DNA from: Faecalicatena absiana
GTDB lineage: Bacteria; Bacillota; Bacilli; Lactobacillales; Lactobacillaceae
Assembly: GCA_017309015.1 (NCBI GenBank)
Contig: JAEDAG010000007.1
Location: forward strand, 47,417 to 111,416
Direction: 5' to 3'
Length of the DNA: 64,000 nucleotides
Shown one piece after another: positions 55,942 to 64,000 of this stretch. A program made the position numbers and the translations under genes. The notes under the pieces were generated by a model. That model was not told where the DNA came from. It searched no databases and saw nothing but the letters and a program-made list of their open reading frames with translations. How positions within the stretch are numbered: the first letter of the stretch is position 1; each line of letters begins with the position of its first letter.

Positions 55942-57165
55942 ATGGATTTATTGAAAACTGTTTTCGGTATTGATGTTAGCAGCCGGAAGTCTAACGTATG
56001 CATTATGGTCAATGGCCAAAAAGTTAATGACTATGCCATTTCCAACGATATGGTAGGCTTCAATCAGCTGCTAGATGACCTCAAGCAGGTTACCAACCCG
56101 CAAATTATCTTTGAAGCAACTGGCGTCTACTCCAGAAGACTCCAGGCGTTTTTGGACATGCACGAATTACGCTATGTCATGATGAACCCGCTGGAAGCCA
56201 AAAGAAAGACAAAGGATGACCTGCACCAGAACAAGACCGATAAGCTTGATGCAATGTACCTTGCCAAGCTGCAGTCTGAGCACCCGCAACGGCTGGCCTA
56301 TGTTCAAAGCGAAGAATATCAAGAATTGATGGCCAACAACCGCATCTACGAGCAGGCTTCGCGCGATCTGATAACCAACAGGAATAGACTGCACAAAGCC
56401 ATTCAGCTCACTTTCCCAGAGATTGAGCACCTAATGGCTAATCCGAGAGGAAAAAACTACTGGAGTATTGTTCTCAGATTCCCGCACCCTGATATCGTAT
56501 TAGAAACAAAAGAAGCCGATATCATCGACTTCTTAAAGAGCTTATCTGGTATTGGTGAAAAACGTGCCAATGATCTGGCACAGAGGCTTATCCGGCTGGC
56601 CAAGCTCGCATGCCCAGCTGTCAAAAAGGACAGTGCTTATGTTCGTGGCCTCAAAATGGCTATTAACAACATCCTAAGCGCTGAAGAAGAGTGCCAGACT
56701 GCTTTACAGGAGATGGCTAAGCTGGCTCCTAGGCGGGATCTGGAGATCCTCACAAGCATTCCAGGCATCGGCGAAAACACTGCCTTGAGAATTATTAGTG
56801 AGCTCGGAGATATCAGACGCTTTAAAAACCCTAACCAATTAAATGCCTTCGTTGGCGTTGACCCTCAAGTTTATGAATCTGGCAACCTCACGGCCCACCT
56901 GTCAATTTCAAAGCGTGGGACAGCTATCGGCAGAAAGGTGCTGTACTTGGCAATCAACCAAATTCAATCGGCCAAGAAAGCGGGAAAACCTTGTCATATT
57001 GCGGATTATTACGAGAAACGAAAACGGTCTTCTGAGACTGCAAGTCACAAGAAGGCCGCTATCGCATCGATCCATAAATTATTACGGACGATCTTCGCTT
57101 TAATTAAGAATGATCAATTATATAGCTATGACGTAGCCAAATACAACCAAAGACTTTTGTCATAA
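55942..57165 (+). CDS. IS110-family transposase (DEDD recombinase)
   Basis: This 407-residue recombinase has an N-terminal RuvC-like DEDD domain (GIDVSSRKSNV at 9-19, IFEATGVYS, HQNKTDKLDAMYLA). The C-terminal Tnp domain has a helix-hairpin-helix (LEILTSIPGIGENTALRIISELG) and the catalytic Ser region GTAIGRKVLYLA. GCGGAGG precedes the start by nine bases. The frame is intact. IS110 enzymes use a bridge RNA encoded in the element's non-coding end. Confidence 0.92.
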   Translation: MDLLKTVFGIDVSSRKSNVCIMVNGQKVNDYAISNDMVGFNQLLDDLKQVTNPQIIFEATGVYSRRLQAFLDMHELRYVMMNPLEAKRKTKDDLHQNKTDKLDAMYLAKLQSEHPQRLAYVQSEEYQELMANNRIYEQASRDLITNRNRLHKAIQLTFPEIEHLMANPRGKNYWSIVLRFPHPDIVLETKEADIIDFLKSLSGIGEKRANDLAQRLIRLAKLACPAVKKDSAYVRGLKMAINNILSAEEECQTALQEMAKLAPRRDLEILTSIPGIGENTALRIISELGDIRRFKNPNQLNAFVGVDPQVYESGNLTAHLSISKRGTAIGRKVLYLAINQIQSAKKAGKPCHIADYYEKRKRSSETASHKKAAIASIHKLLRTIFALIKNDQLYSYDVAKYNQRLLS

Positions 57166-57289
57166 GAATTGATCCAATAAACATTATAACAGCCTCCTTT
57201 TCAAAATTACAGAAGGCAGGCTGTATTTGTTATACCCTAAAGTCAGATATTTGACTTGATTCTCCGGAGGCTCCATTCAAATTAGGCTC

Positions 57290-58543
57290 TTATTTCAAAA
57301 TAAAATTGCCTAAAATCGTTGATAACACTTGACTTAGAGTAGAAAAGAGCTCGCCTATTGTCCTATCATCTTCATCATCTCGCTTCTCAACTGACATGAA
57401 CATGTAGCGCAGAAAGACGAAAGCCGTATGGGCAGTCAATGCATCATATGAGAGGCCGTGGTATTCAGTACCAAGTTTCAAGAAACTCTTGCAGGTCTTG
57501 AAGAAGACCTCGATGTCCCATCTTTTGCCGTAAATTCTGATGATCTCATTTTCATGGATCGTCATGTCCGTGCAAATAAGAGCGATCCAGTCTTTGCGGT
57601 TGGAGCGATTTCTTACGCAGACTATTCTGGCGTCAATCTGGGTACCATCTTTGGCAGGATCTCCAACCTTTACAGGGACGGACAGGAGATATCTTGAACG
57701 ACCTCGACGCTTCTTGCATGCGTTGAAGATCTGCTTGACGTTCATCCGCTTTCCTTCGAACTCGTATGTGATCTTGGAGCTTTTCTTCACCATGGCGATT
57801 ACGTTCAAACCACGTTGACTGATTTGGACAATCTGATGAGGATTGGAGAACCAAGTGTCAAACATGACGTACTTGGCAGTGAGCCCTGCTTTCAAGGCTT
57901 GATCGAGCAGCTGGATAACTACATCGGTCCCCTTTGATTGGGCCATAATTCGCCTCTTGGCCGCGATTGTGCGCTTGTCGATCTTCTTGGTTGCCCCGAT
58001 GACATTCTGATCGTTCTTTGAGGACAAGAGTGATGAAGCGATTGGGACGAAGGAGGATCCATCAGTCCAACCCATGGTCATCATCCGAAAGCCCTTCTTG
58101 TAGGTCATCGAAACGTGGTCGAATACTTTGGCAGCCAGCTCAGTCTTCTTGTATCCAGTTCTGGAGTAGAGCGAATCGTCAAAGACGAAGCAATCCGCAC
58201 GTTGGTCAGAGGTCAGATCTTTCAGATGCCCATTGACGATCTTCTCAGCTAGCAGAATAGTGAAGCGGAGCCAGTTGATATGTGGGTTCTGCATGAATCG
58301 ATAGTAGGTGTTTTTGGAGAAGCCAGCAGTACACTTGCCAGACTTCTGTTGCATGTACATGCTTCTGTCTCGAAACACATTACTGAAGATGTATGAAAGG
58401 ATCGACCAAAGATGGATTCCTTTTGACTTGCGGAGCCCACATCTACGGAGAAGCTCCATAACTTTGTAGTCCTTGAAGAACTTTTCAACAGAACGGGCGA
58501 TTTTAGGTTCATTTTCAGTATCGAATGATGGTAAACTAGACAT
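57290..58543 (-). pseudogene. IS4-family transposase, N-terminal part
   Basis: About 400 native residues with the DDE core: Asp in VFDDSLYSR, Asp in MFDTWFSN, and the YREK signature YGKRWDIEVFFKTCK. After RTIGELF (57347) the reading runs 19 codons into the IS110-family element (STLSQVLSTILGNFILK) and stops. The lost C-terminus is at 55492-55686. Most of the catalytic core remains, but the native tail of about 64 residues is replaced. Confidence 0.88.
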
Positions 58544-58683
58544 AGCACAAGCCTTTCGTTTGATATTGATGATGTTGTAGTTGAATTATATCAAGCGAAC
58601 AAAGGCCTTGTGCTTTTTTATTGGCTAAACTATTGAATTTTCAAGGTACAAGCCCACTTTTGTAAGTGGGAAGTTTAAGTAAA

Positions 58684-58722
58684 TGAAAAAAGAAGCTGGC
58701 CCTTGGCCGGCTTCTTTTTGAC
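58684..58722. terminator. Bidirectional terminator, formerly of the HAD gene
   Basis: AAAAAAGAAGCTGGCC / GGCCGGCTTCTTTTT is a long stem with A and T flanks. It was cut off from the HAD gene by the IS4-family element and still serves the converging gene at 58726. Confidence 0.85.
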
Positions 58723-58725
58723 TTG

Positions 58726-59253
58726 TTACATATGGTGCTTGGCTATCCGCTCTTCAAAGATCAGGTTGATCAAGGTCCGCATCTTGTCGACCGCATCTTG
58801 GCTTGGCTCTCCCTTGAACTCATTGTAGAGGTCGGGAAATTCGCGGGCCAAAAGCTGGCAGGTCTTGCCCATCGCGTGCTTTCTGATGAAGACGGGGATG
58901 CGCTTGAGGTATTCCGGCTTGACCAAGGCCGTGATCTGCTTATTGGCTTCTGGATCAGTCGCGGCAACATCCCGCTTGACAACTTGCGGCTGGTCGGCGT
59001 CGGTAACCAGGCCCTGCTTGAAGTGCTCGGCCATGACTGAGGCAAAGCTGCTCTTAATCAAGGCCTGCAAGGCTGCCCGCTCGTCTGCCTGGGCTTGGTC
59101 GCTCAAGCCCCGCTGCAGCTCTTCAGGATGCTGCTTTTCCAGCAGGAGCAAGAGGTTGAACAGGGCGTGGTGCTCGCGCTCGCTCGGAATCTTGCGCGTG
59201 ACCTCTTCTGGCACCAGGGCTTTGAACTTGTTGTAGGCGTAATTTCTATCCAT
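58726..59253 (-). CDS. Hypothetical soluble helical protein
   Basis: This 175-residue protein starts at MDRNYAYNKF, preceded by GAGGAA. It is mostly helical and charged, with LFNLLLLLEKQHPEELQRGL near residue 35 and KYLKRIPVFIRKHAMGKTCQLL-like segments later. There is no signal peptide or membrane segment. I do not recognise the family. It is a single gene, divergent from the GT8 gene. Confidence 0.65.
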   Translation of the reverse strand: MDRNYAYNKFKALVPEEVTRKIPSEREHHALFNLLLLLEKQHPEELQRGLSDQAQADERAALQALIKSSFASVMAEHFKQGLVTDADQPQVVKRDVAATDPEANKQITALVKPEYLKRIPVFIRKHAMGKTCQLLAREFPDLYNEFKGEPSQDAVDKMRTLINLIFEERIAKHHM

Positions 59254-59450
59254 CTTTAAATTCCTCGATCTAGTTGCAATCAGCAAAAATATTAAGCTGA
59301 TTTTACCGCAAGATGGCGTTGATTATAATTTTTTTGCCTGAAAAGCTAGCCATGCGGTTGGCTTTGACTATAATCAGAAGCAGGATTAATAGGAGCTGTT
59401 ATTCAAAAATCTTCAAAAATACTGTGTTAATGGAGGAGACGATTAACGAG

Positions 59451-60398
59451 ATGACTATTCCAGTATTTTACTCAATCAGTGACGACTTCACGCCATACGC
59501 GGCCGTTTCTTTGAACTCCTTGGTCAAGTTCGTGAGCCCCGACCGGGACTACACCGTCACTTTTTTGCACCAAGGCTTGTCCAAAGAGCATGAAGCGGCC
59601 TTAAAGGCCTATGAAAAGGCCAACCTGCACGTGGAATTCTACGAAATGGATGACAAGATGCTTGCCCCAATCCAGGACCGGAAGGAAAACTTCCTGCGCG
59701 GGGACTTCTTCACTATGTCCATTTTTTACCGCCTGTTCATTCCGGACCTGTTCCCGCAATATGACAAGGCAGTCTACATCGACAGCGACACGGTGCTCAA
59801 TGACGACATTGCCAAGCTCTACGAGACTGACTTAGGCGATAATCTGCTTGGCGCGTCCAACGACACGTCAATCCAATTCGTTGAAAAAATGGTCCGCTAC
59901 ATCAAGGAAGTGCTGACCTTGGATACCAAGAAGTACATCAACTCGGGGATGCTGGTGATGAATGCCAAGGCCTTCCGGGAGGAAAAGTTCCTGGACAAGT
60001 TCTTCTACCTGCTGGGCAAGTACCACTTTGACTGCATTGCTCCTGACCAGGACTACCTGAACGAAATCTGCTCCGGCAGAATCAAGTACGTCGATCCTAA
60101 GTGGGATGCAATGCCCAACGACAATACCCCGGAGAACCCGCACCCATCCTTGATCCACTACAACCTCTTCTTCAAGCCATGGCACTTCTCAGGCATCCAG
60201 TACGAAGACTACTTCTGGAAGAATGCCAAGGAAACGGTCTTTTATGACCAATTGCAGGCTGAGCTGCAAAATACCAGCGATGACCAAAGAGACGTGGAGC
60301 TGCACAAGCTGGACCGCATGCTGGAAAAGCTGGACACCACCCTGCTGGATCCGCACAACTGGGCCAGAGTGAAGGAAGCGGAAAAGGTTACCCTGTAA
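59451..60398 (+). CDS. Glycosyltransferase family 8 protein
   Basis: This 315-residue enzyme has the GT8 fold: an N-terminal IPVFYSISDDFTPYAAVSLNSL, the metal-binding DSDTVLNDD (111-119), NSGMLVMN, DQDYLNEICSGR and a C-terminal LIHYNLFFKPWH. Members transfer glucose or galactose from UDP-sugars to wall polysaccharide, teichoic acids or glycoproteins. The acceptor is unknown. The ATG at 59451 is 12 bases after GGAGGAG. It is a single gene with a terminator behind it. Confidence 0.87.
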   Translation: MTIPVFYSISDDFTPYAAVSLNSLVKFVSPDRDYTVTFLHQGLSKEHEAALKAYEKANLHVEFYEMDDKMLAPIQDRKENFLRGDFFTMSIFYRLFIPDLFPQYDKAVYIDSDTVLNDDIAKLYETDLGDNLLGASNDTSIQFVEKMVRYIKEVLTLDTKKYINSGMLVMNAKAFREEKFLDKFFYLLGKYHFDCIAPDQDYLNEICSGRIKYVDPKWDAMPNDNTPENPHPSLIHYNLFFKPWHFSGIQYEDYFWKNAKETVFYDQLQAELQNTSDDQRDVELHKLDRMLEKLDTTLLDPHNWARVKEAEKVTL

Positions 60399-60453
60399 AA
60401 AGCGAACTTTATTTTGCTGATTTAGGGGTTAGTAAAGGTTTTTAACGATTTTT

Positions 60454-60494
60454 GAAGGCTGCAAGGCAACTATTTAGGCGCTTGCGGCCTTTTT
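60454..60494 (+). terminator. Terminator of the GT8 gene
   Basis: AAGGCTGCAAG pairs with CTTGCGGCCTT, and a T run follows. Confidence 0.75.
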
Positions 60495-60606
60495 TGCGCG
60501 CGGATCTGCTAAAATACGGATGGAGTAGAATGTGTTGCCAAGCAGCATAACGACTTGTGAGAGTAAAGATAAATGTGATGGGTTAGAAAAAATGTGGGGG
60601 AACGCG

Positions 60607-63510
60607 ATGAGCAAAAAAACGACTGAAGTGCTGGCAGAATTCCAGCGTGCCTATTTTGAGAAGGGGCGAGCGCCGGCTGAGCAGGTCATCGACCTTTTAG
60701 ATTTGATCAAGAAGGACCTTGGCCTGGAGATGGTCTACGTCTGCACCAACTCGGCGGCGACGCGCCACTTCCTGTATGAGTACTGCTCCCATGGGCCGGG
60801 CTATAAGGCCATGCACTACAATCTGCTCTTGGAGGACCAGGACCACTTTGCCTTGCTGAACGACTGTTTCCGCCAGGCCAATCCGGCAATCTTGACGCGG
60901 AAGGAGTCTGACCATACCTTGGCCCTGGCGGCTGGCAACCTGTCTTATGCCTGGATGACGGACCAGATTTTTTCCGGCTTCATCAGCTTCCAAGGCAAAG
61001 ACGGCTCCTGGACCCTGGCAGATCTTGAAGCCATTAAGGGCCTGGCTGAGGTCCTCTGGCCCTTGGTCAGGGAGAACCAGCTGCAAGAAGAGGTCAATTT
61101 CAAGGAGCTGTTTGAAGACGAGGGCAGCCTGGCCTGGGTCTATCCCAAACTGGGCCTGATTGTTTTTTCAGCAGAACTGCGCCGGCGCTATGACTTGAGC
61201 AACTACTACCGCTATGACACGGTGGATGAGTTTGCCCAGAACTTCGTGGCCTATGGGGACACCAACCGCTTCGTGGCCAAGTACCGCGAATGCCTGCAAG
61301 GGGGGAGGACTTCCGTCACCGTCCATGGCTTCAACCTGCGCGACCAGTTCAAGGTCGACATGTTCGTCAACCGCCGCGATGAAAAGGGCGAGCCGGAGCA
61401 GGTCGTGGGCTTGATCCATAAGCTGGAGCTGACGGAAGCGCAAAGCCGCGAGCGCGACAAGCGCCTGCTGGCCTACAACAACTTCAAGCAGGCCATCAGC
61501 AAGGATGACCTTTTTGAATTGTTGGTTGATTTTGACAAAAATGAGCTGACTATCTTCAAATACCCGGTGTCCTGGCAGAAAATTCTGGGGCAGGATGGCC
61601 ACTATGACCAGTTCCACGCGGCTTTTGCCGAAAGTTTCGTGCCCGCGGCCAACCGCTACCACTTCTTGTACGTCTTGGACCGGCGACACTTGCAGCAGCG
61701 CCTGTCCATCCAGCAGAGCATGTTCATGACGACCCATGTCCAGCTGGACGGGGGCGAGCGGCTCCTGGAAATTGAGGCCATCCGCGGGACGACCGGCGAG
61801 CACCAGGTGCCAAAGACGGCGGTCCTGATCGCCAAAGACATCAGCAATAAGCGGGTTCTGCGCTATGACCAGCTGACGGGACTGTTGAACATGCACAACT
61901 TTTTGCTGGAGACGGAAGCCGTCCAAAGCGAGCAGCCAGCAGCCGCCGGCCATTTGCTGGCCCTGAATATTGACAAGTTCAAGCTCTACAACATTCAAAA
62001 CGGCCTGCAGGCCGGGGATGGCTGCCTGCTGGAAATTGCCGCCATCATCAAGGACGTCTATCCGCATGCTTTGACGGCTCGCTTCAGTGCTGACAACTTT
62101 TATATCTATGACACTGATCCAAAGGGCTGGCAAGAGCGGATCTTGCTTCTGCAAGAGCACCTGCGCCAGTCAGAGTACGCCTCCAGCCTGCGCGTCAGAG
62201 TCGGGGTGTACGAATACGTTGACCAGGTCAGCGCTGAAGTTGCCTGCGACCGGGCCAAGCTGGCCTGTGACTGCCTGAAGACGGATCCGCAGGCGCGCTG
62301 GTACCTTTACACGGACGACCTGCAGAAAGCCGAAGAGATCAAGCAGTACTTGATCAACAACCTGGATGAGGCAATCGAAAAGAAGCATCTGGAGGTCTAC
62401 TATCAGCCAGTCATCCGGGCCTTGACGGGCCGCTTGTGCAGCGCTGAAGCCCTGATCCGCTGGAATGACCCGGTCAAAGGCTTCCTGTCGCCAGGGCAGT
62501 TTATTCCGCTTTTTGAAGAGATGAACCTGTCCTACAAGGTGGACCGCTACGTCATCGAAGAGGTCACGGCCATGCTGCGGGACCGCCTGGACAAGCAGCT
62601 CCCGGTCGTGCCGGTGTCAATCAATTTGTCCAGAGCCGACTTTCAGATGATGGATCCCTTGCAGGTGCTCAACCGCGCGGTTGAACAGCAGCGCCTGCCT
62701 AAGCGGCTGATCCATGTTGAGATTACGGAAAGCGCCCTGGCCAAAGACGTGCAGCGACTCAAGCAGGCCATCCATGACTTCCGCCAGGCCGGCTACCAGG
62801 TCTGGATGGATGATTTTGGCAGCGGCTATTCCAGCTTGAACTATTTGAAAAATTTTGAATTTGACGAAATCAAGTTGGACATGGTCTTCATGAGCGACTT
62901 TGATGAAGCCTCAAAGAAGATCCTGGCTTCCTGCGTCAAGATGAGCAAGAGCCTGGGGATTCACACCCTGGCCGAAGGGGTTGAGACCAAGGAACAGTTT
63001 GACTTTCTCCGGGAAATCGGCTGCGAGCGGATCCAGGGCTACTACTTCAGCCAGCCGCTGCCGCTTGATGAGCTGACCTGGCTGCTTGAAAAAGAGGGGA
63101 TCGAGATTGAAGACGGCGACCAGGACCAGTTCTACCAGCAGGTTGGCTTGACCGACGTGATCAGCGACCGGCCGGTCAGTCTGATTTTGGACGATGGCGA
63201 GTCATTCAAGACCATCTACATGAACCAGCTGTACAAACGCGAGCTGGAGGAATCCGGCAAGAACATCCATCAGATCTCCGACGACTTGGCCAACGCGCCT
63301 GAATCAAGCATCGGCCTGGAGATGCGGGCTTTGGCTGACCGCGCGGGCAAAGGAAACAGCGAGCAGAGCGAATACCTGGCTGACGTCCGCCACAATGGCC
63401 AATACATCAGACTGTCCGTGACCAGCATCGCGCAGCTGCGCAACTGGCAGATGCTGCTGGTCAACGCCAGCGACATTACCTTCCAAGGAAATGTGCAAAT
63501 GCCAAAATAA
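60607..63510 (+). CDS. EAL-domain protein with degenerate GGDEF (c-di-GMP phosphodiesterase candidate)
   Basis: This 967-residue cytosolic protein starts after GGGGGAA. The N-terminal 410 residues look like sensory PAS/GAF-type modules. A GGDEF-like domain begins with DQLTGLLNM (421), but its signature is reduced to SADNF (494-498), so no cyclase activity is expected. The EAL domain has EALIRW (Glu614), INLSRADF, EITESA, DDFGSGYSSL, IKLDMVF and EGVET, that is, all metal and catalytic positions. A C-terminal extension (about 860-967) is unlike known domains. It should hydrolyse c-di-GMP. No other c-di-GMP gene is in the window. Confidence 0.87.
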   Translation: MSKKTTEVLAEFQRAYFEKGRAPAEQVIDLLDLIKKDLGLEMVYVCTNSAATRHFLYEYCSHGPGYKAMHYNLLLEDQDHFALLNDCFRQANPAILTRKESDHTLALAAGNLSYAWMTDQIFSGFISFQGKDGSWTLADLEAIKGLAEVLWPLVRENQLQEEVNFKELFEDEGSLAWVYPKLGLIVFSAELRRRYDLSNYYRYDTVDEFAQNFVAYGDTNRFVAKYRECLQGGRTSVTVHGFNLRDQFKVDMFVNRRDEKGEPEQVVGLIHKLELTEAQSRERDKRLLAYNNFKQAISKDDLFELLVDFDKNELTIFKYPVSWQKILGQDGHYDQFHAAFAESFVPAANRYHFLYVLDRRHLQQRLSIQQSMFMTTHVQLDGGERLLEIEAIRGTTGEHQVPKTAVLIAKDISNKRVLRYDQLTGLLNMHNFLLETEAVQSEQPAAAGHLLALNIDKFKLYNIQNGLQAGDGCLLEIAAIIKDVYPHALTARFSADNFYIYDTDPKGWQERILLLQEHLRQSEYASSLRVRVGVYEYVDQVSAEVACDRAKLACDCLKTDPQARWYLYTDDLQKAEEIKQYLINNLDEAIEKKHLEVYYQPVIRALTGRLCSAEALIRWNDPVKGFLSPGQFIPLFEEMNLSYKVDRYVIEEVTAMLRDRLDKQLPVVPVSINLSRADFQMMDPLQVLNRAVEQQRLPKRLIHVEITESALAKDVQRLKQAIHDFRQAGYQVWMDDFGSGYSSLNYLKNFEFDEIKLDMVFMSDFDEASKKILASCVKMSKSLGIHTLAEGVETKEQFDFLREIGCERIQGYYFSQPLPLDELTWLLEKEGIEIEDGDQDQFYQQVGLTDVISDRPVSLILDDGESFKTIYMNQLYKRELEESGKNIHQISDDLANAPESSIGLEMRALADRAGKGNSEQSEYLADVRHNGQYIRLSVTSIAQLRNWQMLLVNASDITFQGNVQMPK

Positions 63511-63524
63511 AACAGTAAGATTCC

Positions 63525-63558
63525 AAAGACCGGTTTCCAAGCGGAAATTGGTCTTTTT
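63525..63558 (+). terminator. Terminator of the EAL gene
   Basis: AAAGACCGGTTTCC / GGAAATTGGTCTTT with an AAGC loop is followed by T. Confidence 0.8.
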
Positions 63559-63746
63559 GCGTCAAATAAGCGAAAAAGTAAAAAAATTTTTACCAAAACA
63601 TGCACCCAAAATCAGCAAATCACGAACGAAAAAATCAAGTCCGCGGATTTGAGGGGAAAATAATCTGTGAAAAAAACACTAACTCCCATTTCCTCCAAAA
63701 CAACGCAATCTCGCGTTTCTTATTTAAAACGAATGAAATTTAAAAT

Positions 63747-63775
63747 TTGACTTAAAAGCAAAATGCAGGTAAAGT
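63747..63775 (+). promoter_or_regulatory. Probable rRNA operon promoter P1
   Basis: TTGACT (63747-63752), 17 bp and TAAAGT (63770-63775) lie in AT-rich DNA. Confidence 0.65.
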
Positions 63776-63838
63776 ATTATTTGTTCCCGCGGGAAAGCTG
63801 AAGCGCTTTCCTAAGGAAACAAAATCTTAAAAAAGATG

Positions 63839-63867
63839 TTGACAAAGATTCATCATCTTGCTAAGAT
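63839..63867 (+). promoter_or_regulatory. Probable rRNA operon promoter P2
   Basis: TTGACA (63839-63844), 17 bp and TAAGAT (63862-63867) lie 92 bp after P1, the usual tandem layout of rrn promoters. Confidence 0.72.
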
Positions 63868-63874
63868 ATAAAAC

Positions 63875-64000
63875 GTTGCGTCGCCGAAAGGCAAGCAACA
63901 AGTTGGTACTTTGAAAACTGAACAAAGTTTCGCAGTGTGCGGGTTCAATATTTGAATCCAAACAAATAAGCGAAGTCAATTCGCAAGCAATAATCTGGAG
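63875..64000 (+). other. Leader region of an rRNA operon (runs off window)
   Basis: The sequence CTTTGAAAACTGAACAAAGT (63910-63929) is the element found ahead of 16S genes in many lactobacilli, where it takes part in leader pairing and antitermination. The 16S gene itself should begin just past the right edge. Confidence 0.65.

Larger units (their letters stand above)
55687..57346 (+). mobile_element. IS110-family insertion sequence
   Basis: The element of about 1,660 bp is inserted in the IS4-family transposase gene. Comparing the flanks with the restored reading frame places both ends at an AAAA core (55683-55686 and 57343-57346), so the exact edge is uncertain by up to four bases. There are no terminal inverted repeats and no long duplication, as usual for IS110. 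It holds a 255-bp non-coding left end and a 180-bp right end. Confidence 0.85.
55422..58679 (-). mobile_element. IS4-family insertion sequence, itself interrupted by an IS110-family element
   Basis: The ends are inverted repeats beginning CTTAAACTTCCCAC, with a further matched block CCTTGAAAACTCAATAGTTTA about 35 bp in (one or two mismatches on the other side). The 7-bp sequence TAAATGA flanks it (55415-55421 and 58680-58686); because the repeat edge is partly palindromic, a 5-bp reading (AAATG) is also possible. Its transposase gene, on the minus strand, is split by the IS110-family element. Confidence 0.88.

Noticed and set aside
61168..62160. A 330-codon minus-strand frame opposite the EAL-domain gene
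   Set aside because: It is a shadow of a strongly supported coding sequence, with no start signal or known motif.

Overview
The window looks like chromosomal DNA of Lactobacillus delbrueckii. The GC content is high for a lactobacillus. The dipeptidase PepV carries its metal and catalytic residues at exactly the positions known for the L. delbrueckii enzyme. Two PepC/PepG-type cysteine peptidases, a class II GalT and an Apf surface protein are also present. PTS genes for trehalose and sucrose plus a galKTM cluster suggest a sugar range nearer subsp. lactis or delbrueckii than bulgaricus; that is an inference.

Layout. 1-9.3 kb: a sugar block with treC (cut by the window edge), treR, a trehalose PTS gene, an atypical phosphofructokinase, and the divergent scrA / scrB-scrR locus. 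Its TreR-like and ScrR-like operators overlap readable promoters. 9.4-16.3 kb: small genes, tRNA-Leu, tRNA-Glu, tRNA-Val and two identical tRNA-Lys genes, thrC and thrB, and two secreted proteins. 16.3-22.1 kb: galK-galT, galM, a decayed tagatose-pathway remnant (lacC/lacX) and its probable regulator lacR. 22.2-31.1 kb: a zinc-ribbon membrane protein, an orphan structured-RNA candidate, a phospho-beta-glucosidase, two amino acid permease paralogues (one internally deleted) and pepV. 31.1-34.6 kb: 42-bp repeat arrays split by an ISL3-family element, then an RpiR regulator. 34.6-37.6 kb: a four-gene cluster with a dipeptide epimerase and a cytosolic beta-lactamase-fold protein. 37.7-45.3 kb: a transporter, two phosphoglycerate-mutase-family proteins, pepG, a P-loop kinase, a flavin reductase and the stump of an LPXTG protein. 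45.4-50.2 kb: a frameshifted rarA, an IS3-family element and pepC. 50.2-55.4 kb: dut-radA, a large membrane protein and a HAD phosphatase. 55.4-58.7 kb: an IS4-family element that itself contains an IS110-family element. 58.7-64 kb: a small hypothetical gene, a GT8 glycosyltransferase, an EAL-domain protein, and tandem promoters plus leader that resemble those of an rRNA operon.

The two most striking observations are these. First, the leader of the IS110-family element contains two stem-loops whose internal loops match both the element's own ends and the pre-insertion target, which can be reconstructed here; this is what a bridge RNA should look like. Second, a family of 42-bp tandem repeats is arranged as head-to-head inverted arrays with equal unit numbers on each arm (4+4 and 8+8), and shorter relatives lie beside several terminators.

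The region also shows genome decay: lacC/lacX, a permease, rarA, an LPXTG protein and two transposase genes are all broken.
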